Source of the DNA: Jeongeupia naejangsanensis
GTDB lineage: Bacteria > Pseudomonadota > Gammaproteobacteria > Burkholderiales > Chitinibacteraceae
Direction: 5' to 3'
DNA length: 64,000 nt
Assembly: GCF_016865585.1 (NCBI RefSeq)
Contig: NZ_JAESND010000001.1
Coordinates: forward strand, 310,001 to 374,000
Shown here: one piece after another, positions 33,539 through 44,254 of the stretch
How the letters are laid out: the number at the start of each line of letters is the position of its first letter
Numbering within the stretch: position 1 is the first letter of the stretch
Translations under genes and position numbers: made by a program
Notes under the pieces: model-generated
What the model was told of the DNA's origin: nothing
The model's database searches: none
What the model saw: the letters and a program-made list of their open reading frames with translations, nothing else

Positions 33539-35686
33539 TTACTGCGCACCACCTTCAACCGGCTCGGCTGCCGGCGCTGCCGCAGCAGCTTCGTCGTTCA
33601 GCACTGCCTTGATCGACAGACGGACACGGCCCTTTTCGTCCTGCTCAAGCGCCTTCACGCGAACGACCTGACCTTCCTTGAGGTAGTCGGATACGTTCTT
33701 GATGCGTTCGTTGGCGATCTGGCTGATGTGCACAAGACCGTCACGGCCCGGCATGATCGACACGATCGCACCGACATTGTTGTCGAGAATCTTGACGACC
33801 GGACCTTCGTAGATCTTGCCGATTTCGACTTCGGCAGTGATCTCGCCGATACGGCGCTTGGCTTCGTCTGCACCGGCCGACGAAATCGACGCGATGGTGA
33901 TCGTGCCGTCTTCGGCGATGTCGATTTGCGTACCGGTTTCTTCGGTCAGCGCACGGATCACCGAACCGCCCTTGCCGATCACGTCACGGATCTTTTCCGG
34001 ATTGATCTTCATCGTGTACAGGCGCGGCGCGTGAGCGCTAACCTCTTCACGGGCGCCACCAACGGCTTCCTTCATCACACCGAGGATGTGCTGGCGACCG
34101 GCCTTGGCCTGCTCCAGCGCCACCTTCATGATTTCCTTGGTGATGCCGTTGATCTTGATGTCCATCTGCAGCGCGGTCACACCGTTGTCGGTACCGGCCA
34201 CCTTGAAGTCCATGTCGCCGAGGTGATCTTCGTCACCCAGGATGTCGGACAGCACCGCGAATCGGTTGCCTTCCTTGATCAGACCCATGGCGATACCGGC
34301 AACGTGGTTCTTCAGCGGGACACCGGCGTCCATCAGTGCCAGGCAGCCGCCGCAGACCGAAGCCATCGAGCTCGAACCGTTCGATTCGGTGATTTCCGAC
34401 ACCACTCGCATCGTGTAGGCAAACTCTTCCGGGCTCGGCAGCACGGCAATCAGCGCGCGCTTGGCCAGACGACCGTGGCCGATTTCGCGGCGCTTCGGCG
34501 TACCGACACGGCCGGTTTCACCGGTCGAGTACGGCGGGAAGTTGTAATGCAGCATGAAGCGGTCGCTGTACTCGCCAGCCAGCGCGTCGATCTTCTGCTC
34601 GTCGAGCTTGGTGCCGAGCGTGGCAACGACCAGACCCTGCGTTTCACCGCGGGTGAATAGCGACGAACCGTGGGTACGCGGCAGCACGCTGTTGCGGACG
34701 GTGATCGGGCGCACCGTGCGGGTGTCGCGGCCGTCGATACGCGGGTAACCGTCAAGGATCTGGTTACGAACGATCTTGGCTTCCATGTCATGGAAAATGC
34801 CGCGGATCTGGTTGGCCGCCAGCGTATCGGTCGACTCGTTGATCAGCGCAGCCTTGACCTTGTCCCATGCCTCGCCGATCTTTGCGCTGCGCGCCTGCTT
34901 TTGCGCGATGCGGAAAGCCTGCTTCAGGTCTTCACCGGCGATTTCGGCGACTTGCGCTTCGAGTGCTTCGTTCTTGACCGGTTCATTCCAGTCGAACAGC
35001 TCCGGATTGACTTCGTCAGCCAGCTCGTTGATCGCCTTGACGACCTTCTGCATTTCGTCGTGACCAAAGACCACGGCGCCGAGCATGATTTCTTCGGACA
35101 GTTCCTTGGCTTCGGACTCGACCATCAGCACGGCCTGTTCGGTACCGGCAACAACGAGGTCAAGCTGCGAAGTCGACAGTTCGTCCTTGCTCGGATTCAG
35201 CAGGTACTGGCCGTCGGCATAACCGACACGCGCAGCGCCGATCGGCCCCTGGAACGGCACACCGGAAATAGCCAGTGCGGCCGAAGCACCGATCATCGCA
35301 GGGATGTCGGAGTCGATTTGCGGATCAAGCGACACCACGGTGGCGATGATCTGGATTTCGTTGAAAAAGCCTTCCGGGAACAGCGGACGGATCGGACGGT
35401 CGATCAGACGGCTGGTGAGAATTTCCTTCTCGGACGGACGGCCTTCACGCTTGAAGAAGCCACCCGGAATCTTGCCGGCGGCGTAGGTCCGCTCTTGGTA
35501 ATCGACCGTGAGCGGGAAGAAATCCTGGCCGGGCTTCACGCCCTTGGCGGCGACCACAGTCACCAGCACCACGGTGTCGTCCATCGACACGACCACAGCG
35601 CCGGAAGCCTGGCGGGCGACTTCGCCCGTTTCCAGCGTTACGGTGTGCTTGCCGTACTGGAACGATTTCACGATTTTGTTGAACAC
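33539..35686 (-). CDS. pnp: Polynucleotide phosphorylase
   Basis: A 715-residue PNPase with two RNase PH domains, a linking helical domain, a KH domain ([25 protein letters not shown]) and an S1 domain ([30 protein letters not shown]). The phosphate-binding/active segment [21 protein letters not shown] is intact. It degrades RNA 3'-5' with phosphate and can add heteropolymeric tails. It follows rpsO, the classic gene order, with a strong rpsO terminator in between. Confidence 0.96.
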   Translation of the reverse strand: MFNKIVKSFQYGKHTVTLETGEVARQASGAVVVSMDDTVVLVTVVAAKGVKPGQDFFPLTVDYQERTYAAGKIPGGFFKREGRPSEKEILTSRLIDRPIRPLFPEGFFNEIQIIATVVSLDPQIDSDIPAMIGASAALAISGVPFQGPIGAARVGYADGQYLLNPSKDELSTSQLDLVVAGTEQAVLMVESEAKELSEEIMLGAVVFGHDEMQKVVKAINELADEVNPELFDWNEPVKNEALEAQVAEIAGEDLKQAFRIAQKQARSAKIGEAWDKVKAALINESTDTLAANQIRGIFHDMEAKIVRNQILDGYPRIDGRDTRTVRPITVRNSVLPRTHGSSLFTRGETQGLVVATLGTKLDEQKIDALAGEYSDRFMLHYNFPPYSTGETGRVGTPKRREIGHGRLAKRALIAVLPSPEEFAYTMRVVSEITESNGSSSMASVCGGCLALMDAGVPLKNHVAGIAMGLIKEGNRFAVLSDILGDEDHLGDMDFKVAGTDNGVTALQMDIKINGITKEIMKVALEQAKAGRQHILGVMKEAVGGAREEVSAHAPRLYTMKINPEKIRDVIGKGGSVIRALTEETGTQIDIAEDGTITIASISSAGADEAKRRIGEITAEVEIGKIYEGPVVKILDNNVGAIVSIMPGRDGLVHISQIANERIKNVSDYLKEGQVVRVKALEQDEKGRVRLSIKAVLNDEAAAAAPAAEPVEGGAQ

Positions 35687-35880
35687 GGATTTTCCTTACA
35701 GTTGTTTGCCTGCGGCAAGGGCAATATCCCGCTGCGACAACGCCGCCCATCCCGGCAATGACCCGGATGCCTGTCGCCGGCCTCGGCACATTCCAGCGTG
35801 ACCGGCTTTCACGGTCTTCCGTTCCGCCGCCGAAGCCGTCTTTGGGCGGAACGCAATCATTTCGACATTCTAAAAAGCAA

Positions 35881-35910
35881 AAAAGTCGCAGTGCGATGAC
35901 TGCGACTTTT
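35881..35910 (-). terminator. Terminator of rpsO
   Basis: AAAAGTCGCAGT (35881-35892) pairs with ACTGCGACTTTT (35899-35910) and, on the minus strand, is followed by TTTTTTGCTTTTT. It lies 14 nt after the rpsO stop. Read-through would feed pnp, as in other bacteria. Confidence 0.85.
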
Positions 35911-35923
35911 AAGTGGAACTGGC

Positions 35924-36193
35924 TTACTTGCGCAGACCCAGCTGAGCGATCAGCTCGCGATAGCTATCAGCATTGGTGCGCTTGAGGTAATCCAGCAGGC
36001 GACGACGGCGCGAAACCATCTTCAGCAGACCGCGACGCGAGTGGTGGTCTTTCTTGTTTTCTTTGAAGTGCGGGGTCAGGTCATTGATGCGAGCGGTGAG
36101 CAGCGCAACTTGAACTTCCGGGGAGCCGGTGTCGCCTTCAGCGCGTTGGAATTGCTTAACGATGTCAGCCTTTTGGCCTACGGTAACTGCCAT
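35924..36193 (-). CDS. rpsO: 30S ribosomal protein S15
   Basis: An 89-residue S15, normal length, beginning [15 protein letters not shown]. It has the signature [24 protein letters not shown] and [17 protein letters not shown]. It binds the central domain of 16S rRNA. It lies between truB and pnp as in the common rpsO-pnp arrangement. Confidence 0.97.
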   Translation of the reverse strand: MAVTVGQKADIVKQFQRAEGDTGSPEVQVALLTARINDLTPHFKENKKDHHSRRGLLKMVSRRRRLLDYLKRTNADSYRELIAQLGLRK

Positions 36194-36279
36194 TTCAATA
36201 CTCCAGAGTGGTGATTGGGCCAGGGCAGATGCCCCGCTCCCGACAAGCCCGGCCGAGTTTGCACCCAACCGCGCTCCTT

Positions 36280-37191
36280 TCACTGGCCACTAGTGGCCAG
36301 CAGACGTTTGGGCCGCAGCACACCATCGCATGCCACTTCGCCCAAACCGAGGAATCGCGCATTATCGCCGCTTTCAGGCGCAGCGTAAAGCCGGAACAGG
36401 CCTTTATCCAATGCAGCAGAACGACGGACGCTCATGCCGTTACGGCATCGCATGACTTCGTCGGCGTCCAGCGTCAACAGGGGCATGTCCTGCACCAGCA
36501 CGTCGGCCGGCAACAAACAGGCTTCGCGCGCTTCAAGCGGCATTTCGATATACGCCTCGAGCGACACCGCCTGATCGATCGAAAAACCGGCCGTTTTTGT
36601 ACGCCGCAATCCAGTCAGGTAGGCGCCGCAACCAAGCGCACGACCAATGTCGTCAGCCAGCGTGCGAATGTACGTTCCCTTCGAGCACGCCACGTCGATA
36701 ACCAGCTCGGCACCGGAAAACGAAACGGTGGTGATCGAGTAAATCGTGATCCGGCGAGCAGCGCGCTCGATTTCGATCCCCTGCCGCGCATACTCGTACA
36801 GCGCCTTGCCCTGATGCTTGAGTGCCGAATGCATCGGCGGCACCTGATCGATCTCGCCCACAAAGGACGCCAGAACACGGTCGATCAGCTCCCTGTCGGT
36901 CGGCGCCACACCGCTATCGGTAACTTCGCCTTCGCCATCCAGGGTCGTCGAAACCTGACCGAGCCGGATCGTCGCGCGGTATCCCTTGTCGGCATCCAGC
37001 ATGCGCTGGGCAAACTTGGTCGCCTCGCCGAAACACAGCGGCAGCAAACCGGTTGCAAAAGGATCGAGCACACCGGTGTGCCCGCCTTTTTCGGCCGAGA
37101 GCAGCCAGCGGCATTTCATCATCGCGGCATTGCTGGTGATGCCGAAGGGCTTGTCGAGCAGCAGTACGCCGTCGATCTTGCGCTTCGCCAT
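36280..37191 (-). CDS. truB: tRNA pseudouridine-55 synthase
   Basis: A 303-residue TruB. The catalytic loop [19 protein letters not shown] contains the active-site aspartate. [15 protein letters not shown] at the start and [15 protein letters not shown] later are also family blocks. A C-terminal PUA-like region follows ([16 protein letters not shown]-like end). It makes pseudouridine 55 in the T-arm of tRNAs. Its ATG overlaps the rbfA TGA. Confidence 0.95.
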   Translation of the reverse strand: MAKRKIDGVLLLDKPFGITSNAAMMKCRWLLSAEKGGHTGVLDPFATGLLPLCFGEATKFAQRMLDADKGYRATIRLGQVSTTLDGEGEVTDSGVAPTDRELIDRVLASFVGEIDQVPPMHSALKHQGKALYEYARQGIEIERAARRITIYSITTVSFSGAELVIDVACSKGTYIRTLADDIGRALGCGAYLTGLRRTKTAGFSIDQAVSLEAYIEMPLEAREACLLPADVLVQDMPLLTLDADEVMRCRNGMSVRRSAALDKGLFRLYAAPESGDNARFLGLGEVACDGVLRPKRLLATSGQ

Positions 37192-37574
37192 CAGGCTTCG
37201 CCTTCGCCGTCGTCTTCCGCCTTGGGCAAGGCAGCAGCCTGCGAAATCAGCGTATCGAGCTTGAAGCCGCGATCGATCGAATGATCGTAAAGGAAATGCA
37301 GCTCGGGCATCTTGAACAGCTTGAAGCCGCGCGCCAGTTCGCTGCGCAGGAAACCCTTAGCTTGCTCGAGCTTGGCGGCAATCAATTGTGCGTCCTCGGG
37401 CGTCCCGAGGAAGGTGTAAAAGATCTTGGCGTGCGAGTTGTCGCGGGTCACTTCAACGTCGGTAATCGTAATCAGCGACGCTTTCGGATGATCCAGTTCG
37501 GCACGAATCAATTCGGCGACGTCACGCTGCAACTGCTGCGCGATACGGTCGGAACGGGTGAAATTTTTGGCCAT
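37191..37574 (-). CDS. rbfA: Ribosome-binding factor A
   Basis: A 127-residue RbfA with the KH-like fold: RIAQQLQRDVAELIRAEL, ITITDVEVTRDNSHAKIFYTFLG, LRSELARGFKLFKMPELHFLYDHSIDRG. The start is the ATG at 37574. It acts in 30S maturation near the 5' helix of 16S rRNA. It is coupled to truB and separated from infB by a 134-bp gap with a terminator-like hairpin. Confidence 0.95.
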   Translation of the reverse strand: MAKNFTRSDRIAQQLQRDVAELIRAELDHPKASLITITDVEVTRDNSHAKIFYTFLGTPEDAQLIAAKLEQAKGFLRSELARGFKLFKMPELHFLYDHSIDRGFKLDTLISQAAALPKAEDDGEGEA

Positions 37575-37622
37575 GGTTATATCTGCCACTGATGCCGTGC
37601 CGACCTTGGCCGCACGGCGCAT

Positions 37623-37656
37623 AAAAGACAAAAGGCGCAGGAGTGACTCCCGCGCC
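37623..37656 (-). terminator. Internal terminator between infB and rbfA
   Basis: GGCGCAGGAG (37634-37643) pairs with CTCCCGCGCC (37647-37656) with one wobble and a 3-nt loop. On the minus strand TTTTGTCTTTT follows. It lies about 53 nt after the infB stop and probably lowers rbfA-truB expression relative to infB. Confidence 0.65.
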
Positions 37657-37708
37657 TGCCGATGCAAGGGAAGCAGCTGAAGCCTCCCTTCCCTCGCACC
37701 TCATGACA

Positions 37709-40408
37709 TTACAGCGTGCGCGCAATCTCGATGATTTCGAACACTTCGAGCTGATCGCCTTCCTGGATGTCGTTGTAGTTCTTGAGTTGCAGACCGCACT
37801 CGTAACCCGAACGCACTTCCTTGACGTCGTCCTTGAAGCGCTTGAGGGTTTCGAGTTCGCCCTGATGCACGACCACGTTGTTGCGCAGCAGGCGGACACC
37901 CGCGCCGCGCTTGACGATACCGTCGAGCACATAGCAACCGGCGATCGAGCCGACCTTGGAAATGACGAACACCTGGCGAATTTCGACCAGACCGATGATC
38001 TGCTCTTTCTTCTCCGGTGCCAGCATGCCCGATAGCGCTGCCTTCACATCATCGACCACGTCGTAAATGATGTTGTAGTAACGCAGGTCGACACCTTCCG
38101 ACTCGGCCAGCTTGCGGGCTGCCGCGTCGGCACGGACGTTGAAGCCAACCACGACGGCCTTCGACGCCAGCGCAAGGTTGATGTCCGATTCCGAGATACC
38201 ACCCACGCCCGAGTGCAGGATCTGCACGCGGACTTCGTCGGTCGACAGCTTCTGCAGCGAGCCGGCCAGTGCTTCGGCCGAACCCTGTACGTCGGTCTTG
38301 ATGATGATCGGCAGGTTTTGCACTTCGCCTTCGGCCATTTGCGCGAACATGTTTTCGAGCTTGGACGCTTGCTGGCGTGCGAACTTGACGTCACGGAACT
38401 TGCCTTGACGGAACAGGGCGATTTCACGCGCCTTCTTCTCGTCGGCCAGCACCATCGCATCTTCACCGGCGGCCGGCACTTCGGACAGGCCGAGAATTTC
38501 GACCGGAATCGACGGACCCGCTTCGGTGATCTGCTTGCCGGTTTCATCCAGCATGGCGCGAACGCGGCCATAGACACCACCGGCGAGGACGACATCGCCC
38601 TTGCGCAGCGTACCCGACTGAACCAGCATCGACGCCACCGCGCCACGACCCTTGTCGAGACGCGCCTCGATGATGATGCCCTTGGCAGGCGCATCCACGG
38701 CAGCCTTCAGCTCCAGGACTTCGGCCTGCAGCAGGATCGCGTCAAGCAGCCCGTCGATGTTCGTGCCTTGCTTGGCCGACACTTCGACGAACTGGGTATC
38801 GCCACCCCAGTCTTCCGGCACGACTTCCTGCGCCACCAGCTCCTGGCGGATACGCTCCGGATTGGCACCCTGCTTGTCGATCTTGTTGACTGCGACCACG
38901 ATCGGCACGCCGGCCGCCTTGGCATGGTGAACGGCTTCGATCGTCTGCGGCATCACGCCGTCGTCGGCCGCAACCACCAGCACGACGATGTCGGTCGCCG
39001 AAGCACCGCGAGCACGCATGGCGGTAAACGCCTCGTGACCCGGGGTATCAAGGAAGGTCACGATGCCCTTGCCGGTTTCGACATGGTACGCGCCGATGTG
39101 CTGGGTAATGCCGCCGGCTTCGCCCGCAGCCACCTTGGCACGACGGATGTAGTCGAGCAGCGAGGTCTTGCCGTGGTCGACGTGACCCATGACGGTCACG
39201 ACCGGCGCACGCGGCAGTTGCTCGTGCTCACCCTTGTTGTCTTCTTCCAGATAGGTATCCGGATCGTCGAGCTTGGCAGCGCGCGGGATGTGGCCCATTT
39301 CTTCAACCACGATCATCGCCGTTTCCTGATCGAGGATCTGGTTGATGGTCACCATCATGCCCATCTTCATCAGTGCCTTGACCACCTCGACACCCTTGAC
39401 GGCCATCTTGTGCGCCAGATCGGCGACGCTGATGGTCTCGGGGATATCGACGGTATGCACGACCGGCTCGGTCGGCGCCTGGAAGGCGTGTGCATTATCG
39501 CTATCCTGATGCTGATTGCGACCGTTGCGACCACCCTTCTTGCCCGACTTCCAGCCACCGCCGGCGTCGCCACCGCGGGTTTTGATGCCCTTCTTGGCCT
39601 TGCCGTCGTCCCACTTGCGCTTTTCGTCCTTCTTGTCGGCCGGCGAGGCAGGCTTGGCCGCAGCCGGTGCCACCTTGGCTGGTTCCGGCTTGACGGGCTC
39701 CGGTGCACGCAGCGGCGTGTCCTTCGGCTTGCGCAATTCAACGCGCATGCCGACACGCGGACGATCGCTGCGCGGTGCAGCGGCAGCAGGCGCAGGCGCG
39801 GCGACTTTGGGCGCAACCGGAGCAGGCGCAGCAGCGACAACAGGCGCAGCAGGTGCCAGCGCGGGAGCCGGTGCAGCAACCACTGCCACCTCGGCCACCG
39901 GGGCAGGTGCTGCCACCGCCGGAGCAACCGCTACTTCACGCGGCTCTTCCTTCGGTGCTTCCCCGCCTTGCTTGGCGCGCATTTCGGCCGCCTGACGCTC
40001 ACGCAGTGCGGACTGGCGCTGAGCTTCCGCTTCACGTGCAGCACGCTCGGCATCACCGATCACCGCCGAAGCAGGCGCAGCCGCCGTTTCAACGCGTGGC
40101 GTCACGATTGGTGCAGCCGGCGCCTCAACCACGCGCTTCTTGCGGACTTCAACCTGAATGGTCTTGGCCTTGCCGGTCGAATCGGTTTTGCGGATTTCCG
40201 ACGTCTGCTTGCGGGTCACCGTGATTTTCGGCTTGTCGCCACCACCGTGCTTCTGCTTCAGATGCTCGAGAAGACGCGCCTTGTCCTCGGCGGTCACCGC
40301 ATCGGACTCGCCGGATTTGCTGACGCCGGCCGCGTTGAGCTGCTCAAGCAACTCTTGCGACGGCATTTTCAATTCTGCCGCGAACTCACTGACTTTTAAT
40401 TCACTCAT
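37709..40408 (-). CDS. infB: Translation initiation factor IF-2
   Basis: An 899-residue IF-2. The N-terminal IF2_N region ([22 protein letters not shown]) is followed by a long Ala/Pro/Val-rich low-complexity linker at about 90-250, a second IF2_N-like domain ([20 protein letters not shown]), and the GTPase. The GTPase has [23 protein letters not shown] and VAVNKIDK. Two beta-barrel domains and IF2 domain 3 follow. It brings initiator tRNA to the 30S subunit. It is 15 nt after nusA. Confidence 0.97.
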   Translation of the reverse strand: MSELKVSEFAAELKMPSQELLEQLNAAGVSKSGESDAVTAEDKARLLEHLKQKHGGGDKPKITVTRKQTSEIRKTDSTGKAKTIQVEVRKKRVVEAPAAPIVTPRVETAAAPASAVIGDAERAAREAEAQRQSALRERQAAEMRAKQGGEAPKEEPREVAVAPAVAAPAPVAEVAVVAAPAPALAPAAPVVAAAPAPVAPKVAAPAPAAAAPRSDRPRVGMRVELRKPKDTPLRAPEPVKPEPAKVAPAAAKPASPADKKDEKRKWDDGKAKKGIKTRGGDAGGGWKSGKKGGRNGRNQHQDSDNAHAFQAPTEPVVHTVDIPETISVADLAHKMAVKGVEVVKALMKMGMMVTINQILDQETAMIVVEEMGHIPRAAKLDDPDTYLEEDNKGEHEQLPRAPVVTVMGHVDHGKTSLLDYIRRAKVAAGEAGGITQHIGAYHVETGKGIVTFLDTPGHEAFTAMRARGASATDIVVLVVAADDGVMPQTIEAVHHAKAAGVPIVVAVNKIDKQGANPERIRQELVAQEVVPEDWGGDTQFVEVSAKQGTNIDGLLDAILLQAEVLELKAAVDAPAKGIIIEARLDKGRGAVASMLVQSGTLRKGDVVLAGGVYGRVRAMLDETGKQITEAGPSIPVEILGLSEVPAAGEDAMVLADEKKAREIALFRQGKFRDVKFARQQASKLENMFAQMAEGEVQNLPIIIKTDVQGSAEALAGSLQKLSTDEVRVQILHSGVGGISESDINLALASKAVVVGFNVRADAAARKLAESEGVDLRYYNIIYDVVDDVKAALSGMLAPEKKEQIIGLVEIRQVFVISKVGSIAGCYVLDGIVKRGAGVRLLRNNVVVHQGELETLKRFKDDVKEVRSGYECGLQLKNYNDIQEGDQLEVFEIIEIARTL

Positions 40409-40423
40409 GCATTTCTCCCCGCC

Positions 40424-41896
40424 TTATGCGAACCAGTGCTCGCGGGCTTTCATGATCAACTGCTTGGCCCCATCCTCGCCGATACCGGTCATTTCCATGA
40501 GCTCGTCAACAGCCAGCTCCGCGAGGTCGTCGCGAGTATGGATATCGTGTTCAGCGAGCGCAGTAGCGAGTTCAGCGGTCATGCCTTCCAGGTTTTTCAG
40601 GTCTTCCGACTGATGCTCGAGCTTTTCTTCGCGGGCAATGGCCTGAGTGAGCAGTGCGTCGCGGGCACGCGAGCGCAGCTCGTTAACGGTGTCCTCGTCG
40701 AACACCTCGATTTCGAGCATTTCGTTCAATGGCACGTAGGCCACTTCTTCCAGCGTGTTGAACCCTTCCTGCACCAGTGCCTCGGCGACGTCTTCGTCGA
40801 GATCCAGCGCATGCATGAAGAGTTCACGCACCTTGGTGAACTCGGCTTCGTTTTTCTCTTCGGCCTGGTTCACGGTCATGATGTTGATCTTCCAGCCCGT
40901 CAGCTCGGATGCAAGCTTGACGTTCTGGCCGCCACGGCCGATGGCCATGGCGAGATTGTCTTCGTCGACCACGACATCCATTGCGTGGTTGTCTTCGTCG
41001 ACGACGATCGAGTTCACGTCGGCCGGGCTCAATGCGCCAATCACGAACTGCGCCGGATCGTCCGACCACAGGATGATGTCGACGCGCTCACCGGCAATTT
41101 CGTTGGTCACTGCGTTGACGCGCGTACCGCGCACACCGATACACGTGCCTTGCGGATCGACACGCGGGTCGTTCGACTTGACGGCGATCTTGGCGCGCAT
41201 GCCCGGATCACGGGCGACGCCCTTCAGCTCGATCAGGCCGTTTTCGATTTCCGGCACTTCCATCTCGAACAGCTTGGCCATGAATTCCGGCGCGGTACGG
41301 CTCAGCACCAGCATCGGGCCGCGGCCAAGGCGGTCCACGCGCAGCAGGAAGGCACGCACGCGGTCACCAACCCGGAGGTTTTCCTTCGGAATCATCTGAT
41401 CGCGCGGCAGGATCGCTTCGAGCTTGCCGAGCTCCAGAATTGCGTTGCCACGCTCGAGCCGCTTGATGCTGCCCGACACGATGTGTTCGCGACGCTGGAG
41501 GAAGTCGTTCAGGTTCTGTTCGCGCTCGGCATCGCGGATCTTCTGCAGGATGACCTGCTTGGCCGCCTGTGCACCGATACGACCGAACTCGATCGGCTCG
41601 AGTTCAACTTCCCACGTTTCGCCGAGTTGCAGCTCGGGATCATATTCCGGCGCATCGGTAATGGCGATCTGACGCGACGGCTCTTCGTGATCGTTGTCCT
41701 CGACCACGGTCCAGACGCGGAACGAGCGGTAATCACCGGAGTCACGGTCGATGTCGACACGGATATCGACCTCGTCCTCATAGGTTTTCTTGGTTGCGGA
41801 CGCCAGCGCCATTTCCAGCGCGGTAAAGACAACGTCCTTCTCAACATTTTTTTCGCGCGCCAGTGCATCCACCAGCAGCAGAATTTCTCGGCTCAT
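40424..41896 (-). CDS. nusA: Transcription termination/antitermination protein NusA
   Basis: A 490-residue NusA starting at the ATG at 41896. Order: NusA_N ([21 protein letters not shown]), S1, KH1 and KH2 ([45 protein letters not shown]), and two C-terminal acidic helix-hairpin repeats ending in [18 protein letters not shown], as in proteobacterial NusA. It controls pausing, termination and antitermination. It lies between rimP and infB. Confidence 0.96.
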   Translation of the reverse strand: MSREILLLVDALAREKNVEKDVVFTALEMALASATKKTYEDEVDIRVDIDRDSGDYRSFRVWTVVEDNDHEEPSRQIAITDAPEYDPELQLGETWEVELEPIEFGRIGAQAAKQVILQKIRDAEREQNLNDFLQRREHIVSGSIKRLERGNAILELGKLEAILPRDQMIPKENLRVGDRVRAFLLRVDRLGRGPMLVLSRTAPEFMAKLFEMEVPEIENGLIELKGVARDPGMRAKIAVKSNDPRVDPQGTCIGVRGTRVNAVTNEIAGERVDIILWSDDPAQFVIGALSPADVNSIVVDEDNHAMDVVVDEDNLAMAIGRGGQNVKLASELTGWKINIMTVNQAEEKNEAEFTKVRELFMHALDLDEDVAEALVQEGFNTLEEVAYVPLNEMLEIEVFDEDTVNELRSRARDALLTQAIAREEKLEHQSEDLKNLEGMTAELATALAEHDIHTRDDLAELAVDELMEMTGIGEDGAKQLIMKAREHWFA

Positions 41897-41945
41897 CGTT
41901 TCGATTCCCTCGGCAAGAAGCCCGCCTGTGGGCCTAAATCCCGGA

Positions 41946-42380
41946 TCAGAACTGCGGCTCGAGCCGCACCTTGTCAATTTGCGCCATCGGCAGCGTCAGG
42001 CGCTCACCGTCGACGTCGACCACAACCGCACCGTCCTCGAGACCGATGAGCGTGCCGAGCAGTTTCTTGCGTTTATCCGGCAGCGGCATGCGCAGCTTGA
42101 GCCGCACCTTCTCGCCAGCGAAGCGTGTAAAGTCTTCGGGCTTCGTCAGGGGGCGATCCAGCCCTGGCGACGAGACTTCGAGTCGCTCGTACGGGATCTC
42201 CTCGACCATCAGAAGCCGGGAAAGGTGGTTGCTGACGGTGACGCAGTCCTCCACCGTAATGCCGCCCGGCTTGTCGATGAATACCCGCACCAGCCCGTTC
42301 TGCGCCAGTTCCAGATCGACCAGCTCGTAGCCAAGACCCGGAAGCGTCGCATCCAGCACGCTTTGCACGTTCGCTGCCAT
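41946..42380 (-). CDS. rimP: Ribosome maturation factor RimP
   Basis: A 144-residue RimP starting with the ATG at 42380 ([25 protein letters not shown]). The core block [19 protein letters not shown] and [17 protein letters not shown] are typical. It is required for late 30S assembly. It is the first gene of the rimP-nusA-infB-rbfA-truB operon. An intrinsic-terminator-like hairpin lies in its own leader. Confidence 0.95.
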   Translation of the reverse strand: MAANVQSVLDATLPGLGYELVDLELAQNGLVRVFIDKPGGITVEDCVTVSNHLSRLLMVEEIPYERLEVSSPGLDRPLTKPEDFTRFAGEKVRLKLRMPLPDKRKKLLGTLIGLEDGAVVVDVDGERLTLPMAQIDKVRLEPQF

Positions 42381-42394
42381 AGATTCCTTTGCTG

Positions 42395-42474
42395 AAAAAC
42401 AAAAAATGGGCTGCAAAAATGCGCCCATTCCCAAGCACTATCCCCGTATCTTGGGGACAACCCTCATTCTAACA
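42395..42474 (-). promoter_or_regulatory. rimP operon promoter and terminator-like leader
   Basis: On the minus strand an extended -10 box TGTTAGAAT (42474-42466) predicts a start near 42459. The leader first forms TCCCC/GGGGA (42457-42441). Then follows a terminator: AATGGGC (42429-42423) with GCCCATT (42411-42405) and the tail TTTTTTGTTTTT, only 15 nt before the rimP ATG. CCCAAG in the first hairpin can also pair with CTTGGG (42435-42430) near the terminator. This looks like an attenuator controlling the operon. Confidence 0.6.
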
Positions 42475-42567
42475 GAAACAATTACTTGGCGAAACTGTGC
42501 ACGCAAGTGGCTTGTTCTCGACAGCCTTACAACTCTAGAGTGCACAAAGAACCCCAAGGAGAGGAAC

Positions 42568-44229
42568 ATGGAGCGACCCTGGTTTGCCAGCTATTCGGCA
42601 GGCGTCCCTCACGAAGTCGACATTCACGAATTCAGCTCGATCCCCGACGTCATCGCCAAAACGGTCGCACGCTACCCCGACCGCGATGCCTTCATCAACA
42701 TGGGGAAAGCGATTACCTACGGCGAGCTTGACCGCCTTTCCGATCAGTTTGCCGCGTTTTTGCAACAGAATCTGAAGCTGGCGCGCGGCGCCCGCGTCGC
42801 TGTCATGATGCCCAACCTGCTTCAATACCCGATCGCGATTTTCGGCACACTGAAAGCCGGCATGACGGTCGTCAATGTCAACCCGCTCTATACGCCGCGC
42901 GAACTCGAACACCAGCTCAAGGACGCAGGCGCCGAGACCATCGTCATTCTCGCGAACTTCGCCCACGTACTGGAAAGCATCATCGGCCAGACATCGGTCA
43001 AGCACGTCATCGTGACCGAAATCGGCGACCTGCTCGGCTTTCCGAAACGTTTGCTGGTCAACGGGATCGTGAAGCACATCAAAAAGATGGTGCCGGCCTA
43101 CACACTTCCCGGACACATCGGTTTCAACGCCGTGCTCGACCGCGGACACCGTCAGCAGTTGCAACCGGTCACGCTCAATCACGACGACCTGGCCTTCCTG
43201 CAGTACACCGGCGGCACCACCGGCGTCGCCAAGGGCGCGATGCTGACGCACGGCAACATCGTCTCCAACATGCAGCAGGCCCACGCCTGGATTCGTGAAA
43301 CTGTCGAGGAAGGCAAAGAGATCATCGTGACGGCGCTGCCGCTGTATCACATCTTCTGCCTGACCGCGAACTGCATGGTGTTCACCAAGGTGGGCGCAAC
43401 CAATCTGCTGATCACCAACCCGCGCGACATCCCCGGCTTCGTCAAGGAACTCGGCAAGCACCCGGTCACCTGCATGACCGGTGTCAACACCCTGTACAAC
43501 GCACTCGCCAACAACCCCGATTTCGCCAAACTGGATTTCAGTACATGGAAACTGGCGCTCGGTGGCGGCATGGCGGTGCAGCACGCCGTGGCGGACAAGT
43601 GGAAGAAGGCAACCGGCGTGCCGCTGGTCGAAGCCTACGGCCTGACCGAAACCTCGCCCGCCGCAATGATCAACCCGATGAACACACGCGAGTACAACGG
43701 CATGATCGGCCTGCCGCTCCCTTCGACCGAAGCCGAAATTCGCGACGACAACGGCAAGGCGCTCGACGCAGGCGAATCGGGCGAGCTGTTCATCCGGGGC
43801 CCGCAAGTCATGCAAGGCTATTGGCAACGCCCCGAAGAAACTGCCAAGGTCATTGGCCCCGATGGCTTCCTTGCCACCGGCGACGTGGCCGTGATGTCCC
43901 CAACCGGCTACTTCAAGCTGGTCGACCGCAAGAAGGACATGATTCTGGTTTCGGGCTTCAACGTTTATCCGAACGAGATCGAGGACGTCGTCGCCGACCA
44001 TCCCGGCGTCATGGAAGTCGCCTGCATCGGCATCCCCGACGACAAGTCCGGCGAAGCGGTCAAAGTCTTCGTCGTACGCAAGGACCCGGCCCTGACCGAG
44101 GCGGATGTCGTCGCACACTGTCGCGCCAACCTGACGAATTACAAGGTTCCGCGTCTGGTTGAGTTCCGGGAGCAACTTCCAAAGTCAAATGTCGGTAAGA
44201 TCCTGCGGCGAGAACTGAAACCCCAATAA
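42568..44229 (+). CDS. fadD: Long-chain acyl-CoA synthetase
   Basis: A 553-residue ANL-family enzyme starting at the ATG at 42568 (AAGGAGAGGAAC upstream). It has the P-loop YTGGTTGVAKGAMLTH, the A5 motif VEAYGLTETSP, and FLATGDVAVMSPTGYFKLVDRKKDMILVSGFNVYP-type hinge elements (GDVAVM, DRKKDMI, GFNVYPNEIE). The end keeps the catalytic lysine in LPKSNVGKILRREL. It activates fatty acids with ATP and CoA for beta-oxidation or PHA precursor supply. It is followed 25 nt later by pilU. Confidence 0.94.
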   Translation: MERPWFASYSAGVPHEVDIHEFSSIPDVIAKTVARYPDRDAFINMGKAITYGELDRLSDQFAAFLQQNLKLARGARVAVMMPNLLQYPIAIFGTLKAGMTVVNVNPLYTPRELEHQLKDAGAETIVILANFAHVLESIIGQTSVKHVIVTEIGDLLGFPKRLLVNGIVKHIKKMVPAYTLPGHIGFNAVLDRGHRQQLQPVTLNHDDLAFLQYTGGTTGVAKGAMLTHGNIVSNMQQAHAWIRETVEEGKEIIVTALPLYHIFCLTANCMVFTKVGATNLLITNPRDIPGFVKELGKHPVTCMTGVNTLYNALANNPDFAKLDFSTWKLALGGGMAVQHAVADKWKKATGVPLVEAYGLTETSPAAMINPMNTREYNGMIGLPLPSTEAEIRDDNGKALDAGESGELFIRGPQVMQGYWQRPEETAKVIGPDGFLATGDVAVMSPTGYFKLVDRKKDMILVSGFNVYPNEIEDVVADHPGVMEVACIGIPDDKSGEAVKVFVVRKDPALTEADVVAHCRANLTNYKVPRLVEFREQLPKSNVGKILRRELKPQ

Positions 44230-44254
44230 ACCCTCACGCCGGCCGGGTGCCCGA

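Noticed and set aside
36283-36300. 18-bp perfect palindrome CTGGCCACTAGTGGCCAG
   Set aside because: It lies in the last codons of truB, has no U-tail and no loop, so neither a terminator nor a likely operator; kept only as a curiosity.
38213-40399. 728-residue plus-strand frame opposite infB
   Set aside because: It is antisense to IF-2; repetitive H/R/L composition comes from the Ala/Pro-rich linker of infB.
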